Assembly: GCF_015291625.1 (NCBI RefSeq)
Contig: NZ_CP030047.1
Coordinates: 1,798,001 to 1,862,000 of the forward strand
Direction of reading: 5' to 3'
Length of the DNA stretch: 64,000 bases
Origin: Bradyrhizobium sp. CCBAU 53421
GTDB lineage: Bacteria > Pseudomonadota > Alphaproteobacteria > Rhizobiales > Xanthobacteraceae
A model generated the notes under the pieces. That model was given only the letters and a program-made list of their open reading frames with translations. It had not been told where the DNA came from and did no database searches. The translations under genes and the position numbers were made by a program. This document shows positions 17,751 to 26,495 of the stretch, piece after piece (positions within the stretch are counted from its first letter, which is position 1; every line of letters begins with the position of its first letter).

Positions 17751-18050
17751 ACGTCCGCGGCGAGGGCGCCGCCCCGCATTAAGCATTCGCTAACGCTTAG
17801 CGCCAGCGTGCGCCGCAAACCGCGCGCTTGCGTCAACGCTTCATTAGCACCTGCGGCGAGATCGCCATTTTTCGCCGCCGCATGCGCGCATTTATGGACT
17901 CATAAGCAACAGCCACAGAAATAGGTCAGAGAAAATCAACCTTAAAAATTAGGGTTAAGTGCCGCTTAAACATTTGCTGGCATCGTCCGCCCGTGAGTTT
18001 CAGACGTGGGGCTTTCGTGTCGCCTCACTTGGCCCAAAAGGACGAAGCCA
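17751..18050 (+). promoter_or_regulatory. AT-rich leader and promoter region of the outer-membrane protein gene
   Basis: About 300 bp separate the transporter remnant from the beta-barrel gene. The stretch 17900-17970 is markedly AT-rich (for example CCTTAAAAATTAGGGTTAAG) and probably holds the promoter. I could not fix -35 and -10 boxes. The ribosome site AAAAGGA is at 18036-18042. Confidence 0.4.
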
Positions 18051-18902
18051 ATGCGTAGCGTAACGACCCTGATTGCCGCAGGCGCGGCATCCCTGCTGTC
18101 CTCGGTGGCGTTCGCTGCCGACATGCCCATCATGCCGCCGCCCCCGATGGCGTATGCGCCTCCGCCCGTCCAGGACTTCGGTGGCTGGTATCTGCGGGGC
18201 GACATCGGCATGACCAACACGCAAGCCAAGCTGCACGCCGCCGCTTACGACACGCTGCCGGCCGGCACCGCGTTCAGCCAGTTCGGCACCGGCTTCGACA
18301 GCGGCATGCTGTTCGGCGTCGGCGTCGGCTATCAGTTCAACAGCTGGTTCCGCGCCGACATCACCGGTGAGTATCGCTCCAAGGTGAGCTTCAACGGCAC
18401 CGACTTCTTCACGTTCCCCGGGCCGAGTTCGCTGGGTGACACCTACCACGGCGGCGTCCAGAGCTGGGTCGCCCTCGCGAATATCTACGCCGATCTCGGC
18501 ACCTGGGGTTGCTTGACCCCGTTCATCGGTGCCGGTGTCGGCGCCGCGGTGATCAAGACCTCGGCCTTCTCCGACGTCACCACGTTCCCGAGCGGGTCCG
18601 GCCTGACCAGCTCCTTCATCGCCGACGGTGCGACCAAAACCAACTTCGCCTGGGCGCTGCATGCCGGTGTCGCCTACAAGGTCACCAACAACTTCACGGT
18701 TGAACTGGCCTATCGTTACCTCGACATGGGCACCGCCGCCCACGGCCAGGGCCACTTCTTCGACGGCACGCCGGCCGGTCCCTCGACCTTCCAGTTCCGC
18801 GACATGACCTCGCAGGACGTGAAGCTCGGCGTACGCTTCGCTCTGCCTTGCTGCGACGTGCTGCCCCCGCCGCCGCCGCCCCCGCTGATCCGCAAGGGCT
18901 AA
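18051..18902 (+). CDS. Outer-membrane beta-barrel protein with proline-rich tail
   Basis: This 283-aa protein has a signal peptide (MRSVTTLIAAGAASLLSSVA, mature start near ADMP). It then has alternating amphipathic strands typical of the 8-stranded outer-membrane barrel family abundant in Bradyrhizobium (GGWYLRGDIGM, GVGVGYQFNSWFRADITGEY, VELAYRYLDMG). The barrel seems to end at DVKLGVRFAL, but a Cys-Cys and polyproline extension (CCDVLPPPPPPPLIRKG) follows, so the usual terminal aromatic signal is not at the very C-terminus. The mature N-terminus is also proline-rich. It is followed by a hairpin terminator and a second barrel gene. Confidence 0.85.
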   Translation: MRSVTTLIAAGAASLLSSVAFAADMPIMPPPPMAYAPPPVQDFGGWYLRGDIGMTNTQAKLHAAAYDTLPAGTAFSQFGTGFDSGMLFGVGVGYQFNSWFRADITGEYRSKVSFNGTDFFTFPGPSSLGDTYHGGVQSWVALANIYADLGTWGCLTPFIGAGVGAAVIKTSAFSDVTTFPSGSGLTSSFIADGATKTNFAWALHAGVAYKVTNNFTVELAYRYLDMGTAAHGQGHFFDGTPAGPSTFQFRDMTSQDVKLGVRFALPCCDVLPPPPPPPLIRKG

Positions 18903-18940
18903 CAAGGGTTAATTTCGCCCCTTCACGGTTAACGATCGCA

Positions 18941-18965
18941 ACGGCGCGGGATCATCCCGCGCCGT
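18941..18965 (+). terminator. Rho-independent terminator after the first barrel gene
   Basis: A perfect 11-bp stem ACGGCGCGGGA / TCCCGCGCCGT (18941-18951, 18955-18965) with a three-base loop is followed by TTTGCTTTG. Confidence 0.75.
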
Positions 18966-19094
18966 TTTGCTTTGCCGCGTCGTGCCGTGCGCACTTCTGC
19001 AACTTGAGTGGTCGAAAGCGACCGGCGACAACGATTGGTTAAGGTTAACAGGCGATGATCAACGCGCATTCGGTGAGTGGGATGGAGCGTTGCA

Positions 19095-19946
19095 ATGCGT
19101 AGGTTCTTGCTGGCGGCGATGATGTTCGGGGCGGTGACCGGCGCGCAGGCGGCCGACATGCCGGATTTCCTTCGCGGCAGTCTTCCCGCTTCCAGTGCAC
19201 CGACCAGGAACTGGGACGGCTGGTATGCCGGCGGTCAGGTCGGCCAAACATGGATCAACACCGACTTCGGCGGCAGCGTTGCCTCGCTGACCAATTCCAT
19301 CTTCCGCAACACCACGCTGCAGGCGCCGGCGTCGCAATTCAATCTGCTGGGCCGGGTCAATGCGCAGAGCTCGGGTTTCGGAGCGTTTGTCGGGCGCAAC
19401 TATCAATTCGACGACGTCGTAGTGGGTGTCGAAGCAAACTATACCTATTGGTCTGGCCTTACGACGACGACCTCCGGAAGTCTGGGTCCCATTCAAGTCG
19501 CTCAGCCGACCTTGGTCCTGCCGGCCGGCGCCACTGCCGCCGACGGCGTGACCTTGAATGGAAGCGCGTCGCTGAAGCTGAAGGACGAGATGACATTCCG
19601 CGGCCGCGCGGGTTGGGCAACCGGTGACTTCCTGCCCTACATCTTCGGCGGCCTTGCGGTCGGCCGGATGGATGTTTCGCGCACAGTCACAAGCTCCGTG
19701 AACAGAACGATCAACTTTGCCGACGGAAGTTCGACCACATTTGCACTGCCGCAGTTTGCCCAAACCGCGACGGATGCGAAAACGGACGCCTACGTTGCCG
19801 GCTGGACCGCTGGTCTCGGCCTGGAATACATGTTGTGGAACTGTGTTTTCGTGCGCGGCGAGTGGGAATACGTCAAGTTCAGCCCGGTCAAGAACACGGC
19901 GGTCACGCAGAACAGCGTTCGTGCTGCCATCGGCTACAAGTTCTGA
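19095..19946 (+). CDS. Outer-membrane beta-barrel protein
   Basis: This 283-aa protein has a signal peptide (MRRFLLAAMMFGAVTGAQAA) and a mature part starting DMPDFLRGSLP. Barrel strands such as WDGWYAGGQVGQTWIN, DDVVVGVEANYTYWSGL and LGLEYMLWNCVFVRGEWEYV follow. It ends AAIGYKF, with the terminal phenylalanine expected for BAM-dependent insertion. It belongs to the Bradyrhizobium/Brucella Omp31-like group. The start at 19095 begins the signal peptide. It follows another barrel gene after a terminator, so the two are adjacent but separately transcribed. Confidence 0.88.
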   Translation: MRRFLLAAMMFGAVTGAQAADMPDFLRGSLPASSAPTRNWDGWYAGGQVGQTWINTDFGGSVASLTNSIFRNTTLQAPASQFNLLGRVNAQSSGFGAFVGRNYQFDDVVVGVEANYTYWSGLTTTTSGSLGPIQVAQPTLVLPAGATAADGVTLNGSASLKLKDEMTFRGRAGWATGDFLPYIFGGLAVGRMDVSRTVTSSVNRTINFADGSSTTFALPQFAQTATDAKTDAYVAGWTAGLGLEYMLWNCVFVRGEWEYVKFSPVKNTAVTQNSVRAAIGYKF

Positions 19947-20017
19947 CGCGCGCCACCTCGCTTGACACCGCAATCTGCGGCTGATCCGATGTTGCTCCGC
20001 AAGCGGAGCAGCCTCGC

Positions 20018-20608
20018 ATGAAAATCCACGGCGACGCCAATTCAGGCAATTGCCTGAAGGTGAAATGGGTGTGCGACAAGTTGGCGCTGCCGTACACATG
20101 GGTCGAGATCGACACCATGAAGGGCGGCAGCCGGACCGCGGAATTCCTCAAGCTGAATGGTTGGGGCCAGGTGCCGACGGTCGAGCTGGATGACGGCCGC
20201 ACGCTCGCGCAATCCAACGCCATCATCCGCTACCTCGCGCGCGGCAGCGATCTGATCCCCGGCGATCCCTATCGCGCGGCGCAGATGGATGCCTGGATGT
20301 TCTGGGAGCAGAACAGCCATGAACCCTATGTCGCCGTCTGCCGCTTCCAGACCGTGTATCTCGGCAAGGCGGTGTCGGAGATCGATCCGAATCTCATCAA
20401 GCGCGGCTACGTGGCGCTCGATCATCTGGAGCGGCTTCTTGCCGGCACAAAATTCCTGGTCGGCGATGCGTTCTCGCTGGCCGACGTCTCGCTGCTTGCC
20501 TATACGCGCGTCGCTGAGGATGGCGGCCTCGCGCTCGCGCGCTATCCCGTGATCCGCCGCTGGATCGCCGATGCCGAGCACGTGCTCGGCCTGCCGCCGG
20601 TGCGCTGA
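20018..20608 (+). CDS. Glutathione S-transferase family protein
   Basis: This 196-aa soluble protein has an N-terminal thioredoxin-like domain with the cis-proline motif GQVPTVEL (50-57) and a Gln-Ser pair in AQSNAII (64-70) where many GSTs have Glu-Ser. The helical C-terminal domain contains FSLADVSLLAYTRVAED. Ser9 or Cys12 (ANSGNCLK) is a candidate active-site residue. It lies 6 to 18 bp upstream of a GNAT gene, so the two are probably co-transcribed. The substrate is unknown. It is only distantly related to the GST at 2513. Confidence 0.92.
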   Translation: MKIHGDANSGNCLKVKWVCDKLALPYTWVEIDTMKGGSRTAEFLKLNGWGQVPTVELDDGRTLAQSNAIIRYLARGSDLIPGDPYRAAQMDAWMFWEQNSHEPYVAVCRFQTVYLGKAVSEIDPNLIKRGYVALDHLERLLAGTKFLVGDAFSLADVSLLAYTRVAEDGGLALARYPVIRRWIADAEHVLGLPPVR

Positions 20609-20626
20609 CTTCTGGTGAACATCGAT

Positions 20627-21100
20627 ATGACTGAAGCCTCGTCGATCACGATCCGCCGCGCCCGCCGCGAGGATGTCGCCGCCATCGTCGGCATGCTGGC
20701 GGATGATCCGCTCGGCAGTGCGCGCGAGCGGATCGAGGACCCGCTGCCGCAAACCTATTACGACGCCTTCGCGCGGGTCGAGCGGGATCCGAACCTGCAG
20801 CTCGTCGTCGCGGTCGACGGGGAGGGCGCCGTCGTCGGCTGTCTGCAGCTTGCGGTTCTGCCGGGGATCAGCTCGCAGGGCTCTTCGCGCGGCCTGCTCG
20901 AGGACGTCCGCGTCGCAAAGCACTGCCGCAGCCGCGGCATCGGCGAGCAGCTCGTGCAATGGGCGGTCGCGGAGGCGAGCGCGCAAGGCTGCATGCTCGT
21001 CGAGCTCTTGACGCACCACACGCGCGTCGATGCGCAGCGCTTCTATGAACAACGGCTCGGATTCACGCGCAGCCATGTCGGCATGACGCTGCGCTTTTGA
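20627..21100 (+). CDS. GNAT family N-acetyltransferase
   Basis: This is a 157-aa acetyltransferase. It begins with the typical beta-1 strand SITIRRARREDVAAIVGML. Acetyl-CoA-binding motif A is LEDVRVAKHCRSRGIGEQLV (R-x-x-G-I-G), and motif B ends FYEQRLGFTRSHVGMTL. The ATG at 20627 is chosen; a GTG at 20615 could add four residues. It directly follows the GST gene and is probably translated from the same message. Related proteins acetylate small amines or N-termini; the substrate is unknown. Confidence 0.9.
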   Translation: MTEASSITIRRARREDVAAIVGMLADDPLGSARERIEDPLPQTYYDAFARVERDPNLQLVVAVDGEGAVVGCLQLAVLPGISSQGSSRGLLEDVRVAKHCRSRGIGEQLVQWAVAEASAQGCMLVELLTHHTRVDAQRFYEQRLGFTRSHVGMTLRF

Positions 21101-21262
21101 GCTGTGCGAGTTGTGCCGCACACATGGCAATGCCTGCGGTAGCCGCTGCTGCGCGATCCGGTTAACAGCCAATAAACTAAGCCGGTCTCCGTGAATTTAC
21201 GGGTCGGAACGAGTCCGGTATGTCGGGCGTCTCCCACGGGGCGGCGGCGACTGGGGATTTGG

Positions 21263-21475
21263 ATGTCGGATTATTCGATCGTGCGGGTCGGCAACGAGTA
21301 CATCGTGCAGGCCGGCGATAAGAGCATTTTGAAAATATCGAGCCGGCGCAAGGCAGTTAAGATCATGGCTCTCGCGGCAGATTTGCTCGACCAGGAGACG
21401 ATGCAGCAGGTCGAGGACGCCCCATCAATCAGCCGTGATCTCCCGATTGTTCCGGAAAAGTCGGAACTTCCTTGA
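21263..21475 (+). CDS. Small conserved hypothetical protein (70 aa)
   Basis: The frame encodes 70 residues starting MSDYSIVRVGNEYIVQAGDK and containing a basic segment (ISSRRKAVKIMALAADLLDQ). The pattern suggests a compact beta-alpha cytoplasmic protein. I recall similar small proteins in Bradyrhizobium genomes but know no function. It sits 78 bp before serC, beyond a probable RNA leader, and is likely a separate unit. Ribosome site GGGGATTTGG at 21253-21262. Confidence 0.65.
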   Translation: MSDYSIVRVGNEYIVQAGDKSILKISSRRKAVKIMALAADLLDQETMQQVEDAPSISRDLPIVPEKSELP

Positions 21476-21504
21476 CGTTTGGGGGCCCTTCCACTATCTC
21501 CGAC

Positions 21505-21553
21505 CGCGGGAAACCTCTCCCCACCGAGAGGCAGCTATCTGGAAGGGTAGATT
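21505..21553 (+). promoter_or_regulatory. Probable serC leader RNA
   Basis: Directly before serC lies a small perfect hairpin, CCTCTC / GAGAGG (21514-21519, 21526-21531), within CGCGGGAAA...GGCAGC and ending just before GGAAGGGTAG and the start codon. Its place and look fit the serC leader motif known upstream of serC-serA operons in alphaproteobacteria. The match is from memory, and a covariance-model search would decide. Confidence 0.5.
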
Positions 21554-22726
21554 ATGACTGCAGCGAAGCCCGCTTCGCGGCCCAATGTGCCGCATTTCTC
21601 CTCCGGCCCCTGCGCCAAGCGCCCCGGCTGGAATCCCAACAATCTCAAGGACGCCGCCCTCGGCCGCTCGCACCGTGCGAAGGTCGGCAAGGCCAAGCTC
21701 AAGCTCGCGATCGAACTGACGCGCGAAGTGCTTGAGGTGCCGGCCGACTACAAGATCGGCATCGTGCCGGCGTCGGACACCGGCGCGGTCGAGATGGCGC
21801 TGTGGTCGCTGCTCGGTGCGCGGCCCGTCACCACGCTCGCCTGGGAATCCTTCGGCGAGGGCTGGGTCAGCGACATCGTCAAGGAATTGAAGCTGAAGGA
21901 CGTCACCAAGCTCAACGCGGCTTACGGTGAAATCCCCGATCTCGCCAAGGTCGATCCGAAGTCGGATATCGTCTTCACCTGGAACGGCACCACGTCAGGT
22001 GTGCGCGTGCCGAACGCCGACTGGATCAGCGCAACCCGTGAAGGCCTCACGATTTGCGATGCGACCTCGGCCGCCTTCGCGCAGCCGCTCGATTTCGCCA
22101 AGCTCGACGTCGTCACCTTCTCCTGGCAGAAGGCGCTCGGCGGCGAGGCGGCGCACGGCATGCTGATCCTCAGCCCACGTGCAGTGGAGCGGCTCGAGAC
22201 CTACAAGCCGGCCTGGCCGCTGCCGAAGATCTTCCGCCTCACCAAGGGCGGCAAGCTCAACCAGGGCATCTTCGAAGGCGAGACCATCAACACGCCGTCG
22301 ATGCTCTGCGTCGAGGACTATCTCGACGCGCTGAACTGGGCGAAGTCGATCGGCGGCCTCAAGGCGCTGATCGCGCGCGCCGACGCCAACACGAAGGCGC
22401 TCGCCGACTGGAAGGCGCGGACGCCCTGGATCGACTTCCTGGCCAAGGATCCCGCGATCCGCTCCAACACCTCGGTGTGCCTGAAGTTCACCGATCCCGC
22501 GATCACCTCGCTTCCATCAGATGCCCAGGCCGACTTCTGCAAGAAGCTGGTCGCGCTGGTGGAGAAGGAGAACGCCGGCTTCGACTTCGCGTATTACCGC
22601 GATGCGCCGGCGGGACTGCGGATCTGGTGCGGCGCCACCGTTGAGGCAAAGGACGTCGAACTGCTGACGCAGTGGATCGACTGGGCTTTTGCGGAGACCA
22701 AGGCCGCGCTGCCGAAGGCGGCATAA
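21554..22726 (+). CDS. serC: Phosphoserine aminotransferase
   Basis: This 390-aa PLP enzyme makes 3-phosphoserine from 3-phosphohydroxypyruvate and glutamate, the second step of serine synthesis. The alphaproteobacterial form is seen: [17 protein letters not shown] near the N-terminus, [20 protein letters not shown], and the Schiff-base lysine Lys193 in [15 protein letters not shown]. The start at 21554 is close to the GGAAGGGTAG site. serA follows 149 bp downstream, so the two pathway genes form one locus. Confidence 0.96.
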   Translation: MTAAKPASRPNVPHFSSGPCAKRPGWNPNNLKDAALGRSHRAKVGKAKLKLAIELTREVLEVPADYKIGIVPASDTGAVEMALWSLLGARPVTTLAWESFGEGWVSDIVKELKLKDVTKLNAAYGEIPDLAKVDPKSDIVFTWNGTTSGVRVPNADWISATREGLTICDATSAAFAQPLDFAKLDVVTFSWQKALGGEAAHGMLILSPRAVERLETYKPAWPLPKIFRLTKGGKLNQGIFEGETINTPSMLCVEDYLDALNWAKSIGGLKALIARADANTKALADWKARTPWIDFLAKDPAIRSNTSVCLKFTDPAITSLPSDAQADFCKKLVALVEKENAGFDFAYYRDAPAGLRIWCGATVEAKDVELLTQWIDWAFAETKAALPKAA

Positions 22727-22745
22727 GCAAGTCATCGATCTTGTC

Positions 22746-22794
22746 ATGGCCGGGCTAAAGCGCGAAGCGCGTCTTCGTTAGATAACCCGGCCAT
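22746..22794. repeat. Palindrome in the serC-serA gap
   Basis: Arms ATGGCCGGG (22746-22754) and CCCGGCCAT (22786-22794) enclose GCGCGAAGCGCG. It looks like another dispersed element. It could affect serA expression or mRNA ends. Confidence 0.6.
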
Positions 22795-22875
22795 CCATCG
22801 TGCAAAGTGGCCGCGCATGCTTCGCGCCCGCGGCTGTCGTGTATTCAAACGCATCGTTAGCAACGGATCATTCCG

Positions 22876-24465
22876 ATGACAAAACCCAAGGTTCTGATTT
22901 CCGACGCGCTGTCTCCCGCCGCCGTGCAGATCTTCAAGGATCGCGGCGTCGAGGTCGACTTCCAGCCCAACCTCGGCAAGGACAAGGACAAGCTGGCCGA
23001 GATCATCGGCAACTATGATGGTCTTGCGATCCGCTCGGCCACCAAGGCGACCGCCAAGATCATCGAGAAGGCGACGAAGCTGAAGGTGATCGGCCGCGCC
23101 GGCATCGGCGTCGACAATGTCGAGATTCCGGCCGCGACCGCCAAGGGCATCATCGTGATGAACACGCCGTTCGGCAATTCGATCACGACCGCCGAGCACG
23201 CCATCACTTTGATGCTGGCGCTGGCGCGCGAGATCCCGCAGGCCGACGCCTCGACCCAGGCCGGCAAGTGGGAGAAGAACCGCTTCATGGGCGTCGAGAT
23301 CACCGCCAAGACGCTCGGGGTGATCGGCTGCGGCAATATCGGCTCGATCGTCGCCGACCGCGCCCTCGGCCTGCGCATGAAGGTGATCGCGTTCGATCCG
23401 TTCCTGTCGCCGGAGCGCGCCAAGGACATCGGCGTCGAGAAGGTCGAGCTCGACGATCTGCTCAAGCGCGCCGACTTCATTACGCTGCACACGCCGCTGA
23501 CCGAGAAGACCCGCAACGTCATCGACGCGGCCGCGATCGCCAAGATGAAGAAGGGCGTGCGCATCATCAACTGCGCCCGCGGCGGCCTGGTCGACGAGCA
23601 GGCGCTGGTCGATGCGCTCAATTCCAAGCATGTCGCCGGTGCCGCCTTCGACGTGTTCGTCGAGGAGCCGGCGACCTCGAACGTGCTGTTCGGTCATCCC
23701 AACGTGATCTGCACCCCGCATCTCGGCGCCTCCACCACCGAGGCGCAGGAGAACGTCGCGCTGCAGGTTGCCGAGCAGATGTCGGACTATCTGCTGTCGG
23801 GCGCGATCTCCAACGCGGTCAACTTCCCCTCGATCACCGCGGAAGAGGCGCCGAAGCTGAAGCCGTTCATCGAGCTCGCCGAGAAGCTCGGCTCGTTCGC
23901 CGGCCAGCTCACCGAGAGCGGCATCCTCAAGACCACGATCACCTATGAGGGCCACGTCGCCGAGATGAAGATCAAGGCGATCACCTCGGCGGTGCTGTCC
24001 GGCCTGCTGCGGCCGATGCTGGGCGAGGTCAACGTGGTCTCGGCGCCTGTTGTCGCCAAGGAGCGCGGCATGGTGGTGGATGAGGTCGTCCGCGCAGCGC
24101 AGAGCGACTATGAAAGCCTGATCACGGTCACCGTCACCACCGAGCGTCAGGAGCGTTCGGTGTCCGGCACCGTCTATGCCGACGGCAAGCCGCGCCTCGT
24201 CGACATCAAGGGCATCCGCGTCGACGCCGAGTTCGGCAAGTCGATGATCTACGTCACCAATGAGGACAAGCCGGGCTTCATCGGCGCGTTCGCGAGCCTC
24301 TTGGGTGATGCGAAAATCAATATCGCGACCTTCCATCTCGGCCGCGTCAAGCAGGGCGGCGACGCCATTGCGCTGGTCGAGGTGGACGGCGCGGTGCCGG
24401 CGGAGCTGCTCGCCAAGGTGCAATCGCTGCCGCAGGTGAAGCAGGCCAAGGCGCTGACTTTCTGA
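22876..24465 (+). CDS. serA: D-3-phosphoglycerate dehydrogenase
   Basis: This 529-aa enzyme catalyses the first step of serine synthesis, oxidising 3-phosphoglycerate with NAD. The domains are an N-terminal substrate domain, a Rossmann core with GCGNIG (151-156), the catalytic Arg in NCARGGLVDE and His in TPHLGASTTEAQ. An intervening ASB domain (about 320-450) and a C-terminal ACT domain (IYVTNEDKPGFIGAFASLLG onward) follow, which in long SerA proteins binds serine for feedback control. It forms a locus with serC. Confidence 0.97.
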   Translation: MTKPKVLISDALSPAAVQIFKDRGVEVDFQPNLGKDKDKLAEIIGNYDGLAIRSATKATAKIIEKATKLKVIGRAGIGVDNVEIPAATAKGIIVMNTPFGNSITTAEHAITLMLALAREIPQADASTQAGKWEKNRFMGVEITAKTLGVIGCGNIGSIVADRALGLRMKVIAFDPFLSPERAKDIGVEKVELDDLLKRADFITLHTPLTEKTRNVIDAAAIAKMKKGVRIINCARGGLVDEQALVDALNSKHVAGAAFDVFVEEPATSNVLFGHPNVICTPHLGASTTEAQENVALQVAEQMSDYLLSGAISNAVNFPSITAEEAPKLKPFIELAEKLGSFAGQLTESGILKTTITYEGHVAEMKIKAITSAVLSGLLRPMLGEVNVVSAPVVAKERGMVVDEVVRAAQSDYESLITVTVTTERQERSVSGTVYADGKPRLVDIKGIRVDAEFGKSMIYVTNEDKPGFIGAFASLLGDAKINIATFHLGRVKQGGDAIALVEVDGAVPAELLAKVQSLPQVKQAKALTF

Positions 24466-24708
24466 GAAGGCGCTGACGTTTTAAACGCTGTTTGAGCGGC
24501 TCTCGTGTCCGGGACGTGCCGGGCATGACGAGGGAAGATACCGTTCAAGCACATCCAAATTCCGATCTGCGGAACATGACGCCGTCTCCGGCCCGGGAGG
24601 CGGCATTTGCCGTTCCGGGACGTCTGGTATTCCTGTTGCAGCGCCCAAAATTTGTGTACGAAGGCGTCAAGACGCGCCACTATCCGGCGATCTCAGAGGG
24701 AGAAAACA

Positions 24709-25881
24709 ATGCGTGAAGCCGTAATCGTTTCCTACGCGCGCACCGGCCTGGCGAAGTCCGGCCGTGGCGGATTCAACATCACCCCGCCGATGTCGCTGGC
24801 CGGGCATGCCATCAAGCACGCGGTCGAGCGCGCCGGCGTCGACAAGGACTATGTCGAGGATTGCTATCTCGGCAATTGCGCGCATGGCGCGCCGAACATC
24901 GGCCGCCAGGCGGCGCTGCTCGCCGGCCTGCCGAAGACGACCGCGGGCGTCTCGGTCAACCGCTTCTGCTCGTCGGGCCTGCAGACCATCGCGATGGCCG
25001 CCAACTCGATCCGTTCCGACGGCTCCGATTGCATCGTCGCCGGCGGCGTCGAAAGCATCTCGATTCCCGGCGGCGGCTCGCCGAAGGAATCGATCGATCC
25101 GGACCTGCTCAAGACCGCGCCCGACATCTTCATGGCGATGATCGACACCGCCGACATCGTCGCTGAGCGCTACAAGGTCAGCCGTGAATACCAGGACGAG
25201 TATTCGCTGGAGTCGCAGCGCCGCATGGCGGCGGCGCAGCAGGCCAACAAGTTCAAGGACGAAATCGTCCCGATGAAGACCAAGATGAAGGTGGTCGACA
25301 AGGCGACCAAGGCCGAGTCGATCGTCGACTACGTCGTCGATCGCGACGAGTGCAACCGCCCCGAGACTACGCTGGAAGGCCTTGCAAAGCTCGAACCGGT
25401 GAAGGGCCCGGGCAAGTTCGTCACCGCCGGCAATGCCAGCCAGCTGTCCGACGGCGCCGCCGCAGTGGTGCTGATGGAAGCCAAGGATGCCGAGAAGCGC
25501 GGCCTCAACCCGCTCGGCCGCTTCGTCGCCTGGGCCTCGGCCGGCTGCGAGCCCGACGAGATGGGCATCGGTCCGGTGTTCGCCGTGCCGAAGCTGCTGA
25601 AGCGCCACGGCCTGAAGATCGATGACATCGATCTCTGGGAGCTCAACGAGGCCTTCGCCAGCCAGTGCCTCTATTCGCGCGACCAGCTCGGCATCGATCC
25701 CGAGAAGTACAACGTCAACGGCGGCTCGATCGCGATCGGCCATCCGTTCGGCATGACCGGCGCCCGGCTCACCGGCCACCTGCTGCAGGAGGGCCGTCGC
25801 CGCAAAGCCAAGTGGGGCGTCGTGACCATGTGCATCGGCGGTGGTCAGGGCGGCGCAGGCCTGTTCGAGATCTACAGCTAA
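24709..25881 (+). CDS. Acetyl-CoA acetyltransferase (thiolase)
   Basis: This 390-aa thiolase family protein catalyses reversible acyl-CoA condensation or thiolysis. The acyl-accepting Cys87 is in NRFCSSGLQ, the catalytic His in [13 protein letters not shown], and the second cysteine in [12 protein letters not shown] near the C-terminus. AGAGGGAG at 24695-24702 fixes the start at 24709. Whether it serves fatty-acid breakdown (FadA type) or acetoacetyl-CoA formation (PhaA/AtoB type) is not clear. The absence of a fadB partner leaves it open. A strong terminator follows. Confidence 0.94.
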   Translation: MREAVIVSYARTGLAKSGRGGFNITPPMSLAGHAIKHAVERAGVDKDYVEDCYLGNCAHGAPNIGRQAALLAGLPKTTAGVSVNRFCSSGLQTIAMAANSIRSDGSDCIVAGGVESISIPGGGSPKESIDPDLLKTAPDIFMAMIDTADIVAERYKVSREYQDEYSLESQRRMAAAQQANKFKDEIVPMKTKMKVVDKATKAESIVDYVVDRDECNRPETTLEGLAKLEPVKGPGKFVTAGNASQLSDGAAAVVLMEAKDAEKRGLNPLGRFVAWASAGCEPDEMGIGPVFAVPKLLKRHGLKIDDIDLWELNEAFASQCLYSRDQLGIDPEKYNVNGGSIAIGHPFGMTGARLTGHLLQEGRRRKAKWGVVTMCIGGGQGGAGLFEIYS

Positions 25882-25910
25882 GCGCGATCGATCCTGATCG
25901 TGTCAGAACG

Positions 25911-25942
25911 AGCGGCCCGGCGGCAACGCCGGGCCGCTTTTT
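25911..25942 (+). terminator. Rho-independent terminator after the thiolase gene
   Basis: A perfect 12-bp stem AGCGGCCCGGCG / CGCCGGGCCGCT (25911-25922, 25927-25938) with a GCAA loop is followed by TTTTATT. Confidence 0.92.
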
Positions 25943-25953
25943 ATTGAAGCCAG

Positions 25954-26412
25954 TTATGACGCCGGCAAATCCGCCGCGCGTTCGCCGAACTCGAGTGCGG
26001 CGATCAGTTCGAGCGTCTGCCTGAGATCGGCCGCCTGTTTCGCGCCGAAGGCGCTCTCGAAACGCTCCTGCGCCTCACGCCAGGAAGCCTGCGACTCGTC
26101 AAGTCGGGCTTCGCCGCGTTTGGTCAGCCGCACCAGGCGGCTGCGGCGATCATTCTTGTCGACGCTGATGGTCAAAAGACCGTCGCGCGCCAGCGGCTTG
26201 AGGTTGTGGTTGAGCGCCGTGCGGTCGAGCACCAGGGCTGCGGCCAGTTCGCCCATCGTCGGCGCGCCCGACCGTCTGATGTAGACCAGAATGGCGCGCT
26301 GCGTGCCGCGCAGCCCGGATGTCGCAAGCACCTGATCGTAGAGCTGCGACACGCGCCGCGTCGCCTTACGCAACGCCGTGAGATTGCACCGGCTGGGTTC
26401 CGTTTTCGCCAT
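25954..26412 (-). CDS. MarR family transcriptional regulator
   Basis: This is a 152-aa winged-helix dimeric regulator. Helical ends surround the DNA-binding part GAPTMGELAAALVLDRTALN followed by the wing VDKNDRRSRLVRLTKRGEA. The DxRxxxV/L-x-LT motif is diagnostic of MarR. It starts at 26412; the ATG at 26454 lies inside the operator. It is divergent from an MFS efflux gene, and two copies of the palindrome TGCATATGCA lie between them. It therefore probably represses both genes and is released by a drug or phenolic ligand. Confidence 0.93.
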   Translation of the reverse strand: MAKTEPSRCNLTALRKATRRVSQLYDQVLATSGLRGTQRAILVYIRRSGAPTMGELAAALVLDRTALNHNLKPLARDGLLTISVDKNDRRSRLVRLTKRGEARLDESQASWREAQERFESAFGAKQAADLRQTLELIAALEFGERAADLPAS

Positions 26413-26431
26413 CGCTGCCTCCAAACTGGGC

Positions 26432-26478
26432 TTGACAGTTACATGCATATGCACCTAATGGCAATAGATGCATATGCA
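26432..26478 (+). promoter_or_regulatory. Duplicated MarR operator over the efflux promoter
   Basis: The perfect palindrome TGCATATGCA occurs twice (26444-26453 and 26469-26478), 25 bp apart, and each copy is followed by C. A good -35 hexamer TTGACA (26432-26437) precedes the first copy, with a weak -10 candidate near 26455-26460, so repressor bound there would cover the promoter. Confidence 0.75.
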
Positions 26479-26495
26479 CGTATTTGGAGGATGTG

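Noticed and set aside
22744..24423. Long reverse frame opposite serA
   Set aside because: Antisense shadow with Arg/Asp/His-rich low complexity; serA on the forward strand has all catalytic motifs.
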